DNA of 64,000 nucleotides from Hymenobacter translucens (GTDB lineage Bacteria > Bacteroidota > Bacteroidia > Cytophagales > Hymenobacteraceae). A program made the translations under genes and the position numbers. The stretch is taken from the NCBI RefSeq assembly GCF_020685205.1, contig NZ_JAJERB010000012.1, positions 1-64,000 on the forward strand. The letters are read 5' to 3'. The notes under the pieces were generated by a model. It had not been told where the DNA came from and did not search any database. It saw only the letters and a list, made by a program, of their open reading frames with translations. Of the stretch, positions 53,462 through 61,690 are shown piece by piece (position 1 is the stretch's first letter; each line of letters begins with the position of its first letter).

Positions 53462-53719
53462 TTACTTGGTTGCCGCGGCGGCAGGTGCCTGGCTCGCGAT
53501 GAGCTGCGCGCGGTATTCGTCGTGGCGCGCCCCTACGTAGTCCAGGTCAACCAGTCCTTCCACGTACTGCTCGTGCAGCGCGGCCTGCCACTCCGGCACT
53601 TCGTAGGGGCCCTGGCTGCGGGTGATGCCCAGCGACTGGCTGATGATGAACTGCCGCTGCTCGCGGGTCTGCTCGCGGGGGCCAAACTGCGGGGTGGGAT
53701 AGGCGGGCGTTTCCATCAT
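53462..53719 (-). CDS. Candidate Fic antitoxin (VbhA-like)
   Basis: An 85-residue protein encoded 91 bp before the fic gene on the same strand. The end, WQAALHEQYVEGLVDLDYVGARHDEYRA, resembles the C-terminal helix of VbhA-type Fic antitoxins (YxxGxIxLDE). The inhibitory motif (S/T)xxxE(G/N) is not exact: the comparable helix reads RQFIISQSLGITRSQG. The pairing rests mostly on position and length. Two adjacent ATGs (53719, 53716) are possible starts. Confidence 0.55.
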   Translation of the reverse strand: MMETPAYPTPQFGPREQTREQRQFIISQSLGITRSQGPYEVPEWQAALHEQYVEGLVDLDYVGARHDEYRAQLIASQAPAAAATK

Positions 53720-53795
53720 GCAAAATACGTAAATGGGAGGGACTGGAGGCATTTAGTTAACATAAAACCGGCGCTGAAGGTGCCTCATATGCTGC

Positions 53796-55940
53796 CTAAA
53801 GCATGGGCTCATTGTCCGGCATCTGGCCCGGCTTGAGGGTGTTGACGTACTGCCCGACAATGCCGGCCACGTCCTCGCGTATCAAGGCAAAATTGGCCTG
53901 AATGACGGCCTGCAGGGCCCCGACCGCCTCGGCTGCGGGCTGGCTCCCGGCCTGCCGCGCCGCCCGGCGCTGGCTCAGCCAGTCCCGGCTGGGTTCCTCC
54001 CCTGCCGCCGCCGCTTCCAGCACCGGCGCCGGCCCGCCCTCGAACGTCGCCAAGGGGTGCAGCGGGTAATTGCCCGGCGTGGCCTGACGTGCCACTTTCC
54101 CCTGAAAAAAGGGCTGCTCCGTTTCCACGGTCTGCCCGATGAACTCGCCGGTTTCGAGCGTGATGGTATCCTGCAGGCGCACTAGGTTGCGCTCCTGCCA
54201 GCTCACGCTCTGGTTGCTGCTGCTGCCCGCGCCCCGGCTGCCGCCGCTTTGGCTGCGGCCCAGACTGGCCGACACCATTTCCCGGTCTTCCTTGCCCACG
54301 AGCTCGGAAACGAACTTGGCCGTCTCCAGCGAGTTGACCTTGCCGAAAAACTGGTTGTTGAGGTTGCTCACCATTACCTGCATCTTCTCCCGGCCGTAGG
54401 CGTCAATCATCTGGCTCAAATCCTGGGTCATGTAAATCATGGCCACCTTGTTGCTGCGCGCCGTGGCCGGTATCACCTCCAGGTTGGGCACGTAGATGGT
54501 GGCGGCCTCGTCGAGGAACACGTAGCTCGGATGCTTGTGCTGCTGGTTCATCAGCTTCAGGGCCACGGCCACGATGCAGCTGATGACCGGCGAGAAGGTT
54601 TCCTTGAGTGTGGGGTCGTTGCCCACCACTAGCACCTTGGGGGCTTTCTTGTCGTTCAGCTCCAGGCTAAACCCCTCCCCTCTCGCCTCGTCCGGCGTGA
54701 GCACCCAGGCAATTTCCGGGGAGTTGATGCGGGTGAGCACAATCTGCAGCGAGGCAATGACGCCGGCCACCTGCTTCTCGGCCCGCTGCTTGACGGCCGT
54801 GGTGATGGAGCGCACCATGTCCCCGCACTCGGGGTCCGAGTCGAGCATACTCAGCACGTGGGTAAAGTCCGGGTGCAGGGCCGTGTTTACCACGTGAGGC
54901 AGGGTGCAGAACGTGGGGAAGTTCTTCTTGTAAAACCAGATGATGGCCGTCAGAAAAGCGTTGGCACTGGTGTCAAAGAAGTCCATCTTTTTGATGCTCT
55001 CCGGGTTCAGATTGGCCATGATGGCGCGGGCGTACTCGTTGGCGTACGCCACCACCGGCATCTTATCGGCCCGCAGCGGGTTCACTCGCTCGCTGCGTTC
55101 CAGGTCTTTAAAGTTGATGATGTGCAGCTGCACTTGAGCGGGCTGCTTCCCGGCTGCCCGGGCTTTGGCGTCGGCCAGCACAAAAGCTTTCTGCGCGGCT
55201 TCGGCCAGCACTGGAAATTTAAAGTCGTAGATGAGGCCGGCAAAGCCCTTCTCGGTGAATTGCTCAATCAAAGGCTCGCCGATGGAATACGACTTACCTG
55301 CCCCGGCGCCGCCCAGCACCAGCGTGCCCCGAAACGGGTTGGGAATGTTAATCCAGCCCCCGTCGGTTGTGGCCAAACTAAAGCCGTGCTCCGACTGCTG
55401 CTGCTGGCGCTCGGTGCGCAGCCCAAACCGCTCGGTCTTGTGCAGGGCCCGCACCACACCCGCAACCAGGCCCGCGCCTAGTACCAGCCCGGCGGCCGTG
55501 GGGTAGAGCCAGGCAATGACGCCCGCCGAAAACGGGGCCAGGGCCAGCAGTAGCGCCCCGCTGAGTGAGCCCACCCCCGCGGCCCCCAGCTGCACGCGCC
55601 GCAGCTGCAGCTGCGTGGGCTGCCAGCGCCGCTGCCCGGGACGGGCAGGGGGCATTTTCATAAGTACGGCCAGCAGCCCCCCTCCTACCAGTACTGCACC
55701 GCGAATCAGTAGGCCGTAGCGCTGGTAAAAGCTTCCCAGACCGGCCAGCAGCCGGGTGGTAATCGAAGCGCCCAAGCCCGCTTTCGGGCCCGGTGAAGGC
55801 GCGGCCCCCGCCATCAGGTCCGGGTGGGTCAGCAAGTAGTACTCGCCGCCGGCCAGCACTATCAGAAGAAAAGTCAAGGCGACGTAGAAACCGGTCAGGC
55901 GGTGGTTGCCCGGCTGCCGGGGGGCGCTCATCATGCTCAT
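53796..55940 (-). CDS. VirD4/TraG-type conjugative coupling protein
   Basis: A 714-residue T4SS coupling ATPase that brings the relaxase-DNA complex to the transfer channel. N-terminal membrane segments lie at about 17-35, 80-95 and 120-165. Walker A is GGAGAGKS at 210-217, and Walker B is YVFLDEAAT at about 490. Typical later motifs are ATARSNKVAMIYMTQDLSQM and FGKVNSLETAKFVSELVGKEDR. It is encoded between the relaxase and the Fic genes. No T4SS pilus or channel genes are in the window, so they would be outside it or supplied by another element. Confidence 0.9.
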   Translation of the reverse strand: MSMMSAPRQPGNHRLTGFYVALTFLLIVLAGGEYYLLTHPDLMAGAAPSPGPKAGLGASITTRLLAGLGSFYQRYGLLIRGAVLVGGGLLAVLMKMPPARPGQRRWQPTQLQLRRVQLGAAGVGSLSGALLLALAPFSAGVIAWLYPTAAGLVLGAGLVAGVVRALHKTERFGLRTERQQQQSEHGFSLATTDGGWINIPNPFRGTLVLGGAGAGKSYSIGEPLIEQFTEKGFAGLIYDFKFPVLAEAAQKAFVLADAKARAAGKQPAQVQLHIINFKDLERSERVNPLRADKMPVVAYANEYARAIMANLNPESIKKMDFFDTSANAFLTAIIWFYKKNFPTFCTLPHVVNTALHPDFTHVLSMLDSDPECGDMVRSITTAVKQRAEKQVAGVIASLQIVLTRINSPEIAWVLTPDEARGEGFSLELNDKKAPKVLVVGNDPTLKETFSPVISCIVAVALKLMNQQHKHPSYVFLDEAATIYVPNLEVIPATARSNKVAMIYMTQDLSQMIDAYGREKMQVMVSNLNNQFFGKVNSLETAKFVSELVGKEDREMVSASLGRSQSGGSRGAGSSSNQSVSWQERNLVRLQDTITLETGEFIGQTVETEQPFFQGKVARQATPGNYPLHPLATFEGGPAPVLEAAAAGEEPSRDWLSQRRAARQAGSQPAAEAVGALQAVIQANFALIREDVAGIVGQYVNTLKPGQMPDNEPML

Positions 55941-55974
55941 GCAGAGTTTAGCTAAAGGGTGCTATTTGATTAAA

Positions 55975-57000
55975 TCACAGCTCGGCTTCCCACTGTCCGC
56001 GCCGACGCGGCTCGCCAATGTCTTCGGTTATCACGTGCTCGGGGCCTCTGTTGGTGCGCAAAACCTGGTGCAGGCTATGCAAGGCCTGCCGCACCTGGTG
56101 CCCAGTACCGGAGCGGGCCGGCTCCTCGCGCCCCGTGGCCAGCAGGTGGTAGGCGTTGTCCAGCGGCTGCCCCTGCCGGGCCCGGCCTTCCAGTCGTCGC
56201 AGCCGGTCGTAGAAAATGGGGTCGTAGCCCCGGGCCTGCGCGATGCGCTGCACCCGCTCCGCCTCCAGGCGCTGGCTCGGGTCCGCCTGCCGGTTTAATT
56301 GCCCGACGCGCTCCGCAATCAGCGCGTTGCGTTTCGGGTTGGGCGCGGAAACGGTGGGGGCCTGCTTTCGTTTTGGAGCCGGACCCTGGTACTGAAACTG
56401 CCGCTCGAATTGCACCCGGGCCTCGTCCTGCCAGTCGCGCAGACTGAACCGGCTCACGCGCCCGCCGGGGTTGAGCGTGACGCGCTGCTTCCGGTCCCGG
56501 GCGGAGACCACCACGTGGATATGCGCCTGCAGACCGGGGCGCGCCTGGCCCGCTCGGGCATCCCCTTCCCTCACGGCCGGGTCGGTGCCGCGGTGGGTGC
56601 GCTCCTGATGAATGATGGCGCCCCACACCAAGTCATCCTTCCCCACCGCCCCGCCGTCTTTCAGACGAAAGCCCGCCGCATAAGCCGCCATCACCTCCCG
56701 GGTGTAGGCGCGCAGCTTCGCCTCATCACCGCCTCCGATGTGGGCCAGCTCTTCCGGGCTGGGACTAAGAACCAGGGAGTAGAACTTGGCCTCGTTGGCC
56801 CGTAGCCCCTTCACGTTATTATCGAGCGCCGCCAGTACGGATTCCCGGTCCAGCGCCTCCCGCTGCCCGTCAAAGAAGTGTGCTTCCTGGCCGTTTTGTC
56901 GGGCCTCGTGGGTCAGGTAATTCAATGCCTGCGCCGCACTGCCCTGATTATTATAGGCTTTCTTGCCGTTGGCTTTGGGGTTAATTAGCTTGGCGTGCAT
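55975..57000 (-). CDS. Relaxase, DUF5712/MobB-like
   Basis: A 341-residue mobilization nuclease of the kind found on Bacteroidota plasmids. It has an HUH-type histidine pair H160-I-H162 in LQAHIHVVVSARDRK, a further H131 (AIIHQERTHRG), and conserved SAAQALNYLTHEAR near the N-terminus. A tyrosine (Y115-like or Y30) would be the nicking residue but cannot be assigned. The C-terminal third is arginine-rich and probably binds DNA. It lies 5 bp after the BfmA/BtgA-type gene, forming a mob operon. Expected to nick oriT upstream of that operon. Confidence 0.82.
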   Translation of the reverse strand: MHAKLINPKANGKKAYNNQGSAAQALNYLTHEARQNGQEAHFFDGQREALDRESVLAALDNNVKGLRANEAKFYSLVLSPSPEELAHIGGGDEAKLRAYTREVMAAYAAGFRLKDGGAVGKDDLVWGAIIHQERTHRGTDPAVREGDARAGQARPGLQAHIHVVVSARDRKQRVTLNPGGRVSRFSLRDWQDEARVQFERQFQYQGPAPKRKQAPTVSAPNPKRNALIAERVGQLNRQADPSQRLEAERVQRIAQARGYDPIFYDRLRRLEGRARQGQPLDNAYHLLATGREEPARSGTGHQVRQALHSLHQVLRTNRGPEHVITEDIGEPRRRGQWEAEL

Positions 57001-57004
57001 GGCT

Positions 57005-57499
57005 TTATTTCCCGTTACCAGGCTGTTTATTCAGCGACTTTATGTTCAGAGCCGCTACGCCGGCGGCGGTGGCTTCTGAGATACGCTCCTGATTTTTGCG
57101 CTGAATTTTATGCAGAGCCTCCCCTCCTTCCGGGGCCAATAAATTCTCTACGACTCGCAGCGTTTGCTCCTGCACGGCCTGCTGTCGCAGCTGGGAACGC
57201 ACCATTTCCAGCAGCAAGCCCCGCTCCTGCTCCTGCAGGTAGGAGAATACCCGGTCGCCCAGCCGCTTCACTTCCGCCATGATGAGCTGTCCTTCCCGGG
57301 CCTGGGCTTCCACCGGGTTCAAGCTCCTCTCCGCGAAGTAGCGGATGGCCGCGTCGGCGTATTCTGTGCGGGTAAGGCCCAACCGGGCCGACTCCGCTCC
57401 CACCAGTCGGTGCGCCGGGCCGCTGACCGTAAGGTGCTTCACGGCCGGGCCCGTGCCTGCCGGGGACAACGATGATGGTTTTTGGTCCTGCATAGCCAA
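57005..57499 (-). CDS. BfmA/BtgA family mobilization accessory protein
   Basis: A 164-residue protein with a ribbon-helix-helix-like N-terminal part (KHLTVSGPAHRLVGAESARLGLTRTEYADAAIRYFAER, about 21-57) followed by long helices, as in BfmA/BtgA mobilization proteins that help the relaxase bind oriT. The gene starts at 57499 with a second ATG two codons later. It is the first gene of the mob operon, and the two inverted repeats at 57551-57613 lie directly upstream, where it may bind. Confidence 0.8.
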   Translation of the reverse strand: MAMQDQKPSSLSPAGTGPAVKHLTVSGPAHRLVGAESARLGLTRTEYADAAIRYFAERSLNPVEAQAREGQLIMAEVKRLGDRVFSYLQEQERGLLLEMVRSQLRQQAVQEQTLRVVENLLAPEGGEALHKIQRKNQERISEATAAGVAALNIKSLNKQPGNGK

Positions 57500-57550
57500 T
57501 TTTTAACTGCTAGCTGCTGTCTGTTAATGCTTTAGAGTTTCATTTTACAC

Positions 57551-57613
57551 TTTATCAACTCTGTTGATAAATAACTACCCTTTAATCAGCGCGTTAGCGC
57601 AATTAAAGGGTAG
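57551..57613. other. Paired inverted repeats, candidate oriT or mob operator
   Basis: Two adjacent dyads. The first has perfect 9-bp arms TTTATCAAC/GTTGATAAA with a 3-base loop (57551-57571). The second has perfect 12-bp arms CTACCCTTTAAT/ATTAAAGGGTAG (57575-57586, 57602-57613), with an inner GCGC/GCGC stem around GTTA. They lie 52 bp upstream of the mobilization genes. oriT sites are typically such dyads next to mob genes; an operator is the alternative. From 57614 to 57839 nothing further was recognised. Confidence 0.5.
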
Positions 57614-57839
57614 TCTTCTTGCTAACTACCCTGCTACCATTTCTATTGACATTTGCGAGACTAGGGGCTAGCTGACTAAGTCGGGTGCGGATATCGCTTC
57701 CTCCCCCCGTAGCCCGTGGTGTTGCTGCTTTGGGTTGGAGCATGCTGTTCTGCTGGTGAGAGGTTAAGTCTGCTGCTTATTCGGAATGCCCTGCCGTACC
57801 GGCAATGCCCAGTCGGAAGGTGATGACATCTTTTTATTA

Positions 57840-58083
57840 TTTCCTAGGAAACAAGGAATTTAGAAACTCTAACTGCATCCCTGCCGCTTTACGGCCCGTA
57901 TTCGGGTTTGTTTCTTAGGATTTTAGGAAATAAGTTTCTTAAGAGCTTTTGATAAATGTTTACTGAGAAGTTTGTAAACAATGATTTTTGTTTCCTTTGT
58001 TTTATGTTTTCTAAGAAATAAGTAATCCAAGAAGTCAAGCATCTTATTTTCTCGTAATATGATTGCTTATTTTCTAGGAAACA
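57840..58083. repeat. Repeated TTTCCTAGGAAA-like palindromes, candidate parS
   Basis: An AT-rich 240-bp tract upstream of parA holds at least four versions of the same palindrome: TTTCCTAGGAAA (57840-57851, perfect), TTTCTTAGGATTTTAGGAAA (about 57911-57930), TTTTCTAAGAAATAAG (about 58007-58022) and TTTTCTAGGAAACA (about 58070-58083). A linked motif, CTTATTTTC or its complement GAAATAAG, recurs five or more times. Repeats directly upstream of a ParA operon are expected as the partition centromere and operator. Confidence 0.6.
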
Positions 58084-58186
58084 AAAAAAACAAGTTTACA
58101 AGTAAGTTTGAAAACTGAGAAATAAGCTGCTTATTTTGCAACCAGCCAATGCCCGTTGCGGCTTTACCCGTTAGTTCCCTCGTTCT

Positions 58187-58915
58187 ATGAAAATCATCTG
58201 CGTTGCCAACCAGAAGGGTGGCATTGGTAAGAGTACGCTCATCACCGTACTGGCCGGCGCACTCTCGGCCGACTATGGCTACCGCGTGTTGGTAGTCGAT
58301 GCCGACTCCCAGCAAACCCTGGCCGGGGTGCGCCTGACCAACGACCAGCCCAGCGTGGAGCAGGAGCGACTCGCCGGCACGCTCGCGGAGCCCGCATTTC
58401 CCTACGCGCTGGAATCCGTGGGCATGGGCCAGGTGTACGACCGGCTCGACGAGGTGGGCGACGACTACGACGTGGTATTCATCGATGTGCCGGGCCGCTC
58501 GGATGATACGGCCATGATTGACGTGCTCAGCGGCGCCAACGTGGTGCTCGTGCCCGTGGGGGCCTCGGACGCCGAGCGCCTGGCCACGATTTCCTTTATG
58601 CAGCTGCTGCAGGAGATTTCCCGGCTCTCGCGGGAGCAGGGGCTGGACTTCCAATTCTTCGGCGTGCACTCGCACCGCACCAACCTGAAAGAGGAAAAGG
58701 ACATGGACGAATTCACCGACGCCTTGGGCTTGCCGCGCCTGCAGGCCTCGCTGCGCCAGCTCGGCTGTTACAAGCGCCTCTCAACCCGCTACAGCTACCT
58801 CAACCCGGCCTACCGGCGGGCGGTGGGGGCCGATGCTGCCGTGGAAACGGAAGTGCGCGCCCTGTGCGACGAACTGATTGCCCGCGCTGGGCTCACCTCT
58901 GAACTCGTATCGTAA
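58187..58915 (+). CDS. parA: ParA partition ATPase
   Basis: A 242-residue small ParA (type Ib-like, no N-terminal HTH). It has the deviant Walker A KGGIGKST (10-17), VVDADSQQTL, VFIDVPGRSDD as Walker B (about 103) and VLVPVGASDAERL. It positions plasmid copies on the nucleoid together with a centromere-binding protein. The stop shares its last base with the ATG of the next gene (TAATG), which should encode the partner. The palindromic tract upstream is the likely centromere. Confidence 0.93.
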   Translation: MKIICVANQKGGIGKSTLITVLAGALSADYGYRVLVVDADSQQTLAGVRLTNDQPSVEQERLAGTLAEPAFPYALESVGMGQVYDRLDEVGDDYDVVFIDVPGRSDDTAMIDVLSGANVVLVPVGASDAERLATISFMQLLQEISRLSREQGLDFQFFGVHSHRTNLKEEKDMDEFTDALGLPRLQASLRQLGCYKRLSTRYSYLNPAYRRAVGADAAVETEVRALCDELIARAGLTSELVS

Positions 58916-59448
58916 TGGCCAAGATTCAACGCCTGAAAATCTCCACGGACGAGAAAATGTCCATGCTGCGCGGACAGCCCGGCCACATGCCGGCAGCCCC
59001 AGCCGCCACGGAGCCAGCGGCCGCAGCGCCCGTTGCACCACCAGCACCAGCACCAGCACCAGTACCAGCACCAGTACCAGCACCAGTACCAGCACCAGTA
59101 CCAGCACCGGTGGCCGCTCCGCCAGTAACGAAAGCTCCGGCAGCAGCGGCAGCAGCACCAGCGCCAGCCGCTCAGCCCGTAACCAAGCCGCAGCAGGCCG
59201 CTGTAGCGCCGGAAGCCCGCAAGGGGAGGGGGCGCCCCCCCAAGGTACAAGCACCAGCTCAGGCGGAAAGTGGGGCTGTGGGGCTGCAGCCTTCCTTAAT
59301 TCGCCTGGAGGGGGAAACCCAGCGGGCCGCCCTGGCTTACATCCACGAGGAGCTTATGCACCACAGCCGGCGGGTGTACTTAAAAGAGTTGGTCGACGAA
59401 GCGGTTAACTACTACCTCCAGCACGGCCCGCCCGCTAAAGGGAAGTAG
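58915..59448 (+). CDS. ParB-like centromere-binding protein with Pro-Ala repeat
   Basis: A 177-residue protein with three parts. The basic N-terminus is MAKIQRLKISTDEKMSMLRG. The middle (about 25-105) is a proline/alanine/valine stretch made of PAPV units. The C-terminal region has an AT-hook-like RKGRGRPPK (about 103-111) and a ribbon-helix-helix-like end (ALAYIHEELMHHSRRVYLKELVDEAVNYYLQHG). The one-base overlap with parA identifies it as the partition partner. It is unrelated to classical ParB. The AT-hook suits the AT-rich repeats upstream of parA. Confidence 0.75.
   Translation: MAKIQRLKISTDEKMSMLRGQPGHMPAAPAATEPAAAAPVAPPAPAPAPVPAPVPAPVPAPVPAPVAAPPVTKAPAAAAAAPAPAAQPVTKPQQAAVAPEARKGRGRPPKVQAPAQAESGAVGLQPSLIRLEGETQRAALAYIHEELMHHSRRVYLKELVDEAVNYYLQHGPPAKGK
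59041..59106 (+). repeat. In-frame minisatellite in the partition gene
   Basis: Eleven consecutive hexamers of CCAGCA or CCAGTA, including four exact copies of the 12-mer CCAGCACCAGTA. The unit is in frame, so gain or loss of units changes only the length of the Pro-Ala/Val linker. Slippage could make this locus variable between plasmid copies. Confidence 0.9.
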
Positions 59449-59731
59449 AGGGAGTTCCAGCCGGCGAGCTAACCCCGGACTGCACCTCAGCCAGGACCAC
59501 GGCGATTATGTCCTGCACGGGCTCGTTGAGCAAATCCGCAACCCGCAGCAGCTCGGCGATGGTGAGCGTGGACGGGTCGGCCTCGCGCTGCTTGATGGTG
59601 CGGTAAGTCATGCGCAGGTGCTCCATCAGCTCGCGCTCGGTGAAGCTGAAGCGGCCGTGGCGCAGCAGGTCGGTAAACCGCCGGGCCGGCGCGGTGGCAA
59701 CGCGGGGCGGTAGGGGAGGGGGGGTAGGCAT
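59435..59731 (-). CDS. Small HTH (Xre/Cro-like) protein
   Basis: A 98-residue protein with a proline-rich start followed by a helix-turn-helix-like region: FTDLLRHGRFSFTERELMEHLRMTYRTIKQREADPSTLTIAELLRVADLLNEPVQDIIAVV is the span (about 19-80). It resembles Cro/C1-type DNA-binding folds. It is convergent with the parB-like gene and their ends overlap by 14 bp. It may regulate partition or the neighbouring ardC gene; this is not shown. Confidence 0.6.
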   Translation of the reverse strand: MPTPPPLPPRVATAPARRFTDLLRHGRFSFTERELMEHLRMTYRTIKQREADPSTLTIAELLRVADLLNEPVQDIIAVVLAEVQSGVSSPAGTPSTSL

Positions 59732-59833
59732 AAAAAACGTTAAGGAAGCAAGCCGGCAGACCGGGGACGGTGGAACGGTACCCCACTGCCCCCGGTCCCG
59801 CCGATGAAAGAAGATGTAAGCGACGGCTAAGGG

Positions 59834-61135
59834 TCAGCACTCGTCCAACGGATAGGGGCGCGGGTTCTGGCGCGCCTCCTCAGCCAGGGTTTGGTCTTCC
59901 CACTCGGCCACCCGCTGCATGATGTTGGTCAGCCAGCGGCCCAGCCGGGCGGGGTCGGTTTCGGCCAGGATGCGGCCGGTGGCCGTGCGGCGCTGCTCAT
60001 CGGTAAAGGCGGGATGCTCCAGCAGGCGGGTCAGCTCGATGCGCTGCGTGGCGACCACGACCGTGGTCAGCGAAGGCAGGGTTTCCTGCCCCAAAATCAC
60101 CGGTGGCAGCGTGGGCAGCACCGGGCGGGACGGTATGGCCCCGGTTTCCCCGCAGCATGCTGGCTGCGCATGCTCAGAGGCCACGACCACAGCCGCAGGG
60201 GCGGGGCTGGCGGGGGTCGGCTGCGGGTCGGGCTCGGTATCCTCGGGAGCCGGGCGGCCCAGTATCAGCTCTGCCGCGCGCTGGGCCCGGCTGGCGGCCT
60301 GCACCACCAGCTTTTTATCCCCGCGCAGCTGCTCCAGCCAAAACTGTAGGTAGGCGGCCGTGTTTTCCAGCGTGGCGCTGGGGTTTAGGCCAGCGTGGCC
60401 GCACAGAAAAGCGGCGCCCATTTCCGCCGTCAGCTCCTCGCGGGCGTAGCCGGCGCGGCCACTCGGGCGCAGGGCTTCGGCCAGGTCGGGACGGTCCAGG
60501 CGGCTGGCGTGGCCGGTGGCGTGGGTCAGCTCGTGAAATAGGGTCGAGTAATAGGCCTCGCCACTGATGAAGGTTTCCGGGCGGGGTACTTGTACAAAGT
60601 CAGGACCCGGAGCATAGAAGGCCTGCGTACCGCCGTGCTCAATCCGGGGGCAGGTAGCCCAATTCGTTACCAGGGCCTCGGCGGCTGCCAAGGGCTCGTG
60701 GTTCCGGTCTTGGGGCTGCTCGGGCAGGACGATTTCCACGCCTTCCACGTCGTCCACGGAAAAGACCGTGTAGTACTTGATAAATGGCGTTTTCTCTTCC
60801 TCGCCGGTTTGCTTGTCGGTGCGGGTGCGAGTCGTGACGTTGTAGTAAATCACGGGCATGCCCTTGGCACCCTTGCGGATGTTGCCGCCCAGCTCCTTGG
60901 CCTGCCGGAACGTTAGAAAGAACGGCGTGCCGCCGACCAGGTGCAGCAGAAAGGCATTGATGCCGGTGTAAGCCCGGCCGCTCACGTAGTTGCGGGGCAG
61001 ACCGTAGGCCGCGTGCCAGGGCTTGCGCCAGGCAATCTGACCGGCTTCGAGGGCCTCAATTACCCGGTCGGTTACAAGCTGGTACACATCGGGGCGGGCA
61101 GTGTTTTGAGCGGCGGGGCGGGCTTGCTTTTTCAT
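59834..61135 (-). CDS. ardC: ArdC-like anti-restriction protein
   Basis: A 433-residue protein with the ArdC architecture: an N-terminal ssDNA-binding domain (ALEAGQIAWRKPWHAAYGLPRNYVSGRAYTGINAFLL, about 28-65) and a zincin metallopeptidase-like domain with H201-ELTH-H205 (HELTHATGH), preceded by YYSTLF. ArdC-type proteins protect incoming plasmid DNA from host restriction during conjugation. About 150 C-terminal residues beyond the usual domain are proline- and alanine-rich and then helical. It is a lone minus-strand gene behind an AT-rich promoter region. Confidence 0.87.
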   Translation of the reverse strand: MKKQARPAAQNTARPDVYQLVTDRVIEALEAGQIAWRKPWHAAYGLPRNYVSGRAYTGINAFLLHLVGGTPFFLTFRQAKELGGNIRKGAKGMPVIYYNVTTRTRTDKQTGEEEKTPFIKYYTVFSVDDVEGVEIVLPEQPQDRNHEPLAAAEALVTNWATCPRIEHGGTQAFYAPGPDFVQVPRPETFISGEAYYSTLFHELTHATGHASRLDRPDLAEALRPSGRAGYAREELTAEMGAAFLCGHAGLNPSATLENTAAYLQFWLEQLRGDKKLVVQAASRAQRAAELILGRPAPEDTEPDPQPTPASPAPAAVVVASEHAQPACCGETGAIPSRPVLPTLPPVILGQETLPSLTTVVVATQRIELTRLLEHPAFTDEQRRTATGRILAETDPARLGRWLTNIMQRVAEWEDQTLAEEARQNPRPYPLDEC

Positions 61136-61378
61136 CGCTGAGTAAGGGCTAAGTGACTGTTTCTAAAACCGTTTCCTTACTTATTAAACGCATTTTTAGC
61201 GTCATTTGTTGCTTTTTTAACAACAATTATTGATTTATTTGCCCTTCGTAAAACATTTCTCCCCCACTGCCCCTTGGCGTCTGAACTACCTTGGTTATTG
61301 GTCGCATCTGTAACCTAGGGACGGTGGAATGGCGCTTCCCTGAGCGTTTGCATAGGAGACGGTTAGGGTTTAAAACGA
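61136..61378. other. AT-rich upstream region of ardC
   Basis: A 240-bp stretch with A/T runs near the ardC start (CTTTTTTAACAACAATTATT) and no gene. A promoter for ardC is expected here, but I found no exact TAnnTTTG box on the minus strand. Confidence 0.4.
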
Positions 61379-61410
61379 AAACGCCCGATTGGATAACCAA
61401 CCGGGCGTTT
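61379..61410. terminator. Rho-independent terminator
   Basis: AAACGCCCGATTGG and CCAACCGGGCGTTT pair with one mismatch around loop ATAA. On the minus strand the stem is followed by TCGTTTT, so it should end the short minus-strand gene at 61430. Confidence 0.75.
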
Positions 61411-61429
61411 CAGCGAGCCGAGCCATGTT

Positions 61430-61645
61430 TTATTGCGCGGGCCCAAATTGCTGCTTGAGAAATTTGAGCAGGCTTTGGCGGGAAGCCTCCCCAATTTGAA
61501 TCAGGGGGGCGCCATCGTTAAGGTAAAACAGGATGGGGTTGGCCTTGGTAACGGCCTCGGACCAGGCCTCGGCCGACAACGTCGGTGGTAGTTGCAGCAG
61601 GGGTTGGTATTCGTCCCGGATAAGCTGTAAAATCAGGCCTTTCAT
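61430..61645 (-). CDS. Small hypothetical protein
   Basis: A 71-residue protein from the ATG at 61645 (MKGLILQLIRDEYQPLLQL), mainly helical, with ILFYLNDGAPLIQIG in the middle. No family is recognised. Other in-frame starts exist at 61690 and 61831, but the extra sequence looks non-coding. A clean terminator 20 bp after its stop supports it as a real gene. Confidence 0.5.
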   Translation of the reverse strand: MKGLILQLIRDEYQPLLQLPPTLSAEAWSEAVTKANPILFYLNDGAPLIQIGEASRQSLLKFLKQQFGPAQ

Positions 61646-61690
61646 GGCCGGGCAGAAGTTGGAAAATGGCCGGTGACCGGTAGATATCAT

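Noticed and set aside
53796..57499. Complete conjugation (T4SS) operon
   Set aside because: Only coupling protein, relaxase and accessory genes are seen; no VirB4-like ATPase or channel genes are in the window, so full self-transfer cannot be claimed.
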